A DNA stretch of 48,136 bases, taken from Microbacterium ureisolvens (GTDB taxonomy: Bacteria; Actinomycetota; Actinomycetes; Actinomycetales; Microbacteriaceae). How positions within the stretch are numbered: the stretch's first letter is position 1; every line of letters starts with the position of its first letter. Below are positions 46,959-48,136 of this stretch, in pieces. Location: positions 1-48,136 of the forward strand of contig NZ_JADIJE010000018.1 of assembly GCF_015278315.1 (NCBI RefSeq). The letters are read 5' to 3'. The notes under the pieces are model-generated. The model was not told where the DNA came from and made no database searches. It saw nothing but the letters and a program-made list of their open reading frames with translations. Both the position numbers and the translations under genes were made by a program.

Positions 46959-47942
46959 TCAGGCGGCGGGCTGCGCGGGCCCGAAGAACTCGTCGATCGT
47001 GGTGAGATCCGCAGGCTCCGGCGTCCACGCCGTCGCGGCCGCCGCGTTGGCCTGCACCTGCTCGGGCGACGTCGCGCCGGCGATCACGCTCGACAGCGCC
47101 GGCTGTGCCAGGAGCCAGCCGAAGGTCGCCTCCAGCATCGTGATGCCGCGCTCGTCGCAGAACGCCTGGTACGCCTCGAGCGCGTCCCACGGGGCGTCGT
47201 CGTAGAGGTGGCGGCGCTGCCGGATGATGCGGGTGTCGGCGGGTGCGGCATCCCGCGTGAACTTGCCGGTCAGCAGGCCGTTGTACAGCGGGAAGTAGGG
47301 GAAGAAGCCGAGCCCGTAGCGCCGAACGGCAGGCAGCACGTCTCGCTCGACGCCACGCGAGAGCAGGCTGTACTCGTTCTGCGCCGAGACGAACGGCACG
47401 CCGTGGCGCATCAGCGCGGTGAAATGCCCCTCCGCGATCTGCCAGCCCGAGAAGTTCGAGTGCCCGATGTAGCGCACCTTGCCCTCGCGCACGAGGTCGC
47501 CCAGCGCGTCGAGCGTCTCTTCGAGAGGGGTGTCGTCGTCGGGTACGTGCAGCTGGTACAGGTCGATCCAGTCGGTCTGCAGACGGGTGAGGGATGCCTC
47601 GACAGCGCGTCGCACGTACGCCCTCGACCCCTTGGCACCCGACGGCGGATACCCCATGTCGCGGCCGGGGTGGCCGAACTTCGTCGCCAGTGTCACCTGG
47701 TCCCGGCGGCCCTTGAGCGCCTCCCCCATGAGCGTCTCGGATAGGCCCGGCTCGCCGCCGTACATGTCGGCCGTGTCGAGGAACGTCACGCCGGCGTCGA
47801 TCGCCGCGTCGAGCACGGATCGCGTCCCGTCGATGGTCTCGGTGCGGGTGCCGGGCCGGCCGAAGTTGTTGCAGCCGAGGCCGACGGCGGACACGAGGAG
47901 GCCGGACGCGCCCACCCGGCGCAGCGGAACAGTCGAGGTCAT
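46959..47942 (-). CDS. Aldo/keto reductase
   Basis: A 327-residue NADPH-dependent oxidoreductase of the AKR fold. The catalytic tetrad is visible: Asp and Tyr in FLDTADMYGG (near 54 and 59), Lys in VTLATKFG (near 87) and His in LYQLHVPDDDTPLEE (near 130). The coenzyme-binding C-terminal pattern SSVIAGATSPEQVQANAAA is intact. Many such enzymes reduce reactive aldehydes; the substrate is unknown. ATG 47942 lies six bases after TAACGT. Same strand as the ABC exporter, 138 bases upstream of it. Confidence 0.93.
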   Translation of the reverse strand: MTSTVPLRRVGASGLLVSAVGLGCNNFGRPGTRTETIDGTRSVLDAAIDAGVTFLDTADMYGGEPGLSETLMGEALKGRRDQVTLATKFGHPGRDMGYPPSGAKGSRAYVRRAVEASLTRLQTDWIDLYQLHVPDDDTPLEETLDALGDLVREGKVRYIGHSNFSGWQIAEGHFTALMRHGVPFVSAQNEYSLLSRGVERDVLPAVRRYGLGFFPYFPLYNGLLTGKFTRDAAPADTRIIRQRRHLYDDAPWDALEAYQAFCDERGITMLEATFGWLLAQPALSSVIAGATSPEQVQANAAAATAWTPEPADLTTIDEFFGPAQPAA

Positions 47943-47948
47943 GCGTCC

Positions 47949-47954
47949 ACGTTA
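47949..47954 (-). promoter_or_regulatory. Leaderless-type -10 box (TAACGT) of the aldo/keto reductase
   Basis: TAACGT, then GGACGC, then ATG 47942. Confidence 0.6.
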
Positions 47955-47986
47955 GCCGGGCTCGCGGACGCCGCGGCCGGCGAACG

Positions 47987-48020
47987 CGACAGCCCCTCGC
48001 CGCAGGGCGAGGGGCTGTCG
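47987..48020 (-). terminator. 15-bp hairpin terminator of the gene at the right edge
   Basis: CGACAGCCCCTCGCC and its exact complement surround the loop GCAG, ten bases after the stop of the partial gene on the minus strand. Confidence 0.85.
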
Positions 48021-48029
48021 ATGCGAGCG

Positions 48030-48136
48030 TTACGGTCGCGGAGCGCCGGGGGCCGGCGGCTCGTCGGCTCGCGGCTCGTCGGCTCGCGGCTCGGACGCCG
48101 GAGGCTCGGAGGCGGGCGGGGCGGACGCGGGCGGGG
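48030..48136 (-). CDS. C-terminal Pro/Ala/Ser/Glu-rich tail of a protein cut by the window edge
   Basis: About 34 codons before a TAA stop, reading in part PPASEPPASEPRADEPRADE and ending PPAPGAPRP. It consists of short repeats (PPASE, PRADE). Third codon positions are nearly all G or C and a strong terminator follows, so it is probably real coding sequence. The main domain lies outside the window, so the function cannot be told. Confidence 0.6.
   Translation of the reverse strand, partial: PPASAPPASEPPASEPRADEPRADEPPAPGAPRP

Noticed and set aside
42826..47744. Very long open frames on the plus strand opposite the ABC exporter and reductase genes (hundreds of codons)
   Set aside because: They are rich in Arg, His, Asp and Gln, lack family motifs and lie antisense to genes with clear domains. 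Long antisense frames are expected at this GC content.

Overview
The window is about 48 kb of very GC-rich chromosomal DNA from an actinobacterium, most likely a Microbacteriaceae member close to Microbacterium. This is inferred from gene content (short NusA, PhoX with an N-terminal CxLxC-type leader, LtrA, DUF1206, BenE, ECF42/DGPF pair), near-complete use of G/C at third codon positions, and many TANNNT-N6-start leaderless promoters. I see no rRNA, tRNA, CRISPR array, integrase or insertion sequence. Most genes are housekeeping or ordinary accessory genes; gene density is high and many neighbours overlap by 1-4 bases.

Layout. 1-1.8 kb: the transcription/translation operon nusA-ylxR-infB (minus strand; infB cut by the window edge, and the first ~90 bases look foreign to it). 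1.9-8.9 kb: HdeD/lipase fusion, DUF1206 membrane protein, flavin-type stress oxidase, PhoX phosphatase behind a PHO-box-like repeat, LOG phosphoribohydrolase. 9-12.3 kb: proS, then an ECF sigma factor with a coupled membrane protein. 12.3-18.4 kb: RNB ribonuclease, pyroglutamyl peptidase, BenE transporter with a coupled phosphoesterase, YdcF protein, phosphotransferase. 18.4-22.3 kb: ispG, ltrA, SnoaL-like protein, SDR. 22.4-24.5 kb: a tryptophan attenuator (11-residue leader peptide with tandem Trp codons) and a fused anthranilate synthase TrpEG. 24.6-26.3 kb: ECF42-type sigma factor and its DGPF/YCII partner. 26.4-32.3 kb: rseP, a YcnI copper-type pair, a divergent MurE-like ligase, dxr. 32.3-39.1 kb: FKBP lipoprotein, plsC-like acyltransferase, OsmC, asparaginase plus alanine dehydrogenase, DUF5655, APC permease. 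39.1-48 kb: FtsK/EccC-like ATPase, PP2C phosphatase, a heterodimeric ABC exporter, an aldo/keto reductase and the Pro-rich tail of a further gene.

How parts work together. dxr, ispG (MEP isoprenoid pathway), rseP, proS and nusA-infB form the conserved backbone seen in this family, but they are separated here by unrelated blocks and rimP is not found upstream of nusA. Asparaginase and alanine dehydrogenase form an amino-acid nitrogen-release pair. The trp leader couples anthranilate synthase to tRNA-Trp charging.

The strongest observations are not single genes: (1) 18 genes whose start codon lies 6-8 bases after a -10 hexamer, 15 of them at exactly 6, including the trp leader peptide itself; (2) a 14-base motif (CGGATGCCGCGACC) present in seven exact copies in both orientations, three of them intergenic, with a 10-base core in 19 copies; (3) a near-perfect CRP/GlxR-type site centred between rseP and the YcnI pair; (4) a 22-bp perfect palindrome with a related neighbour between murE-like and dxr. 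I found no clear evidence of a wholly new multi-gene system; the MurE-like ligase, the HdeD-lipase fusion and the orphan EccC-like ATPase are the best candidates for unknown biochemistry.
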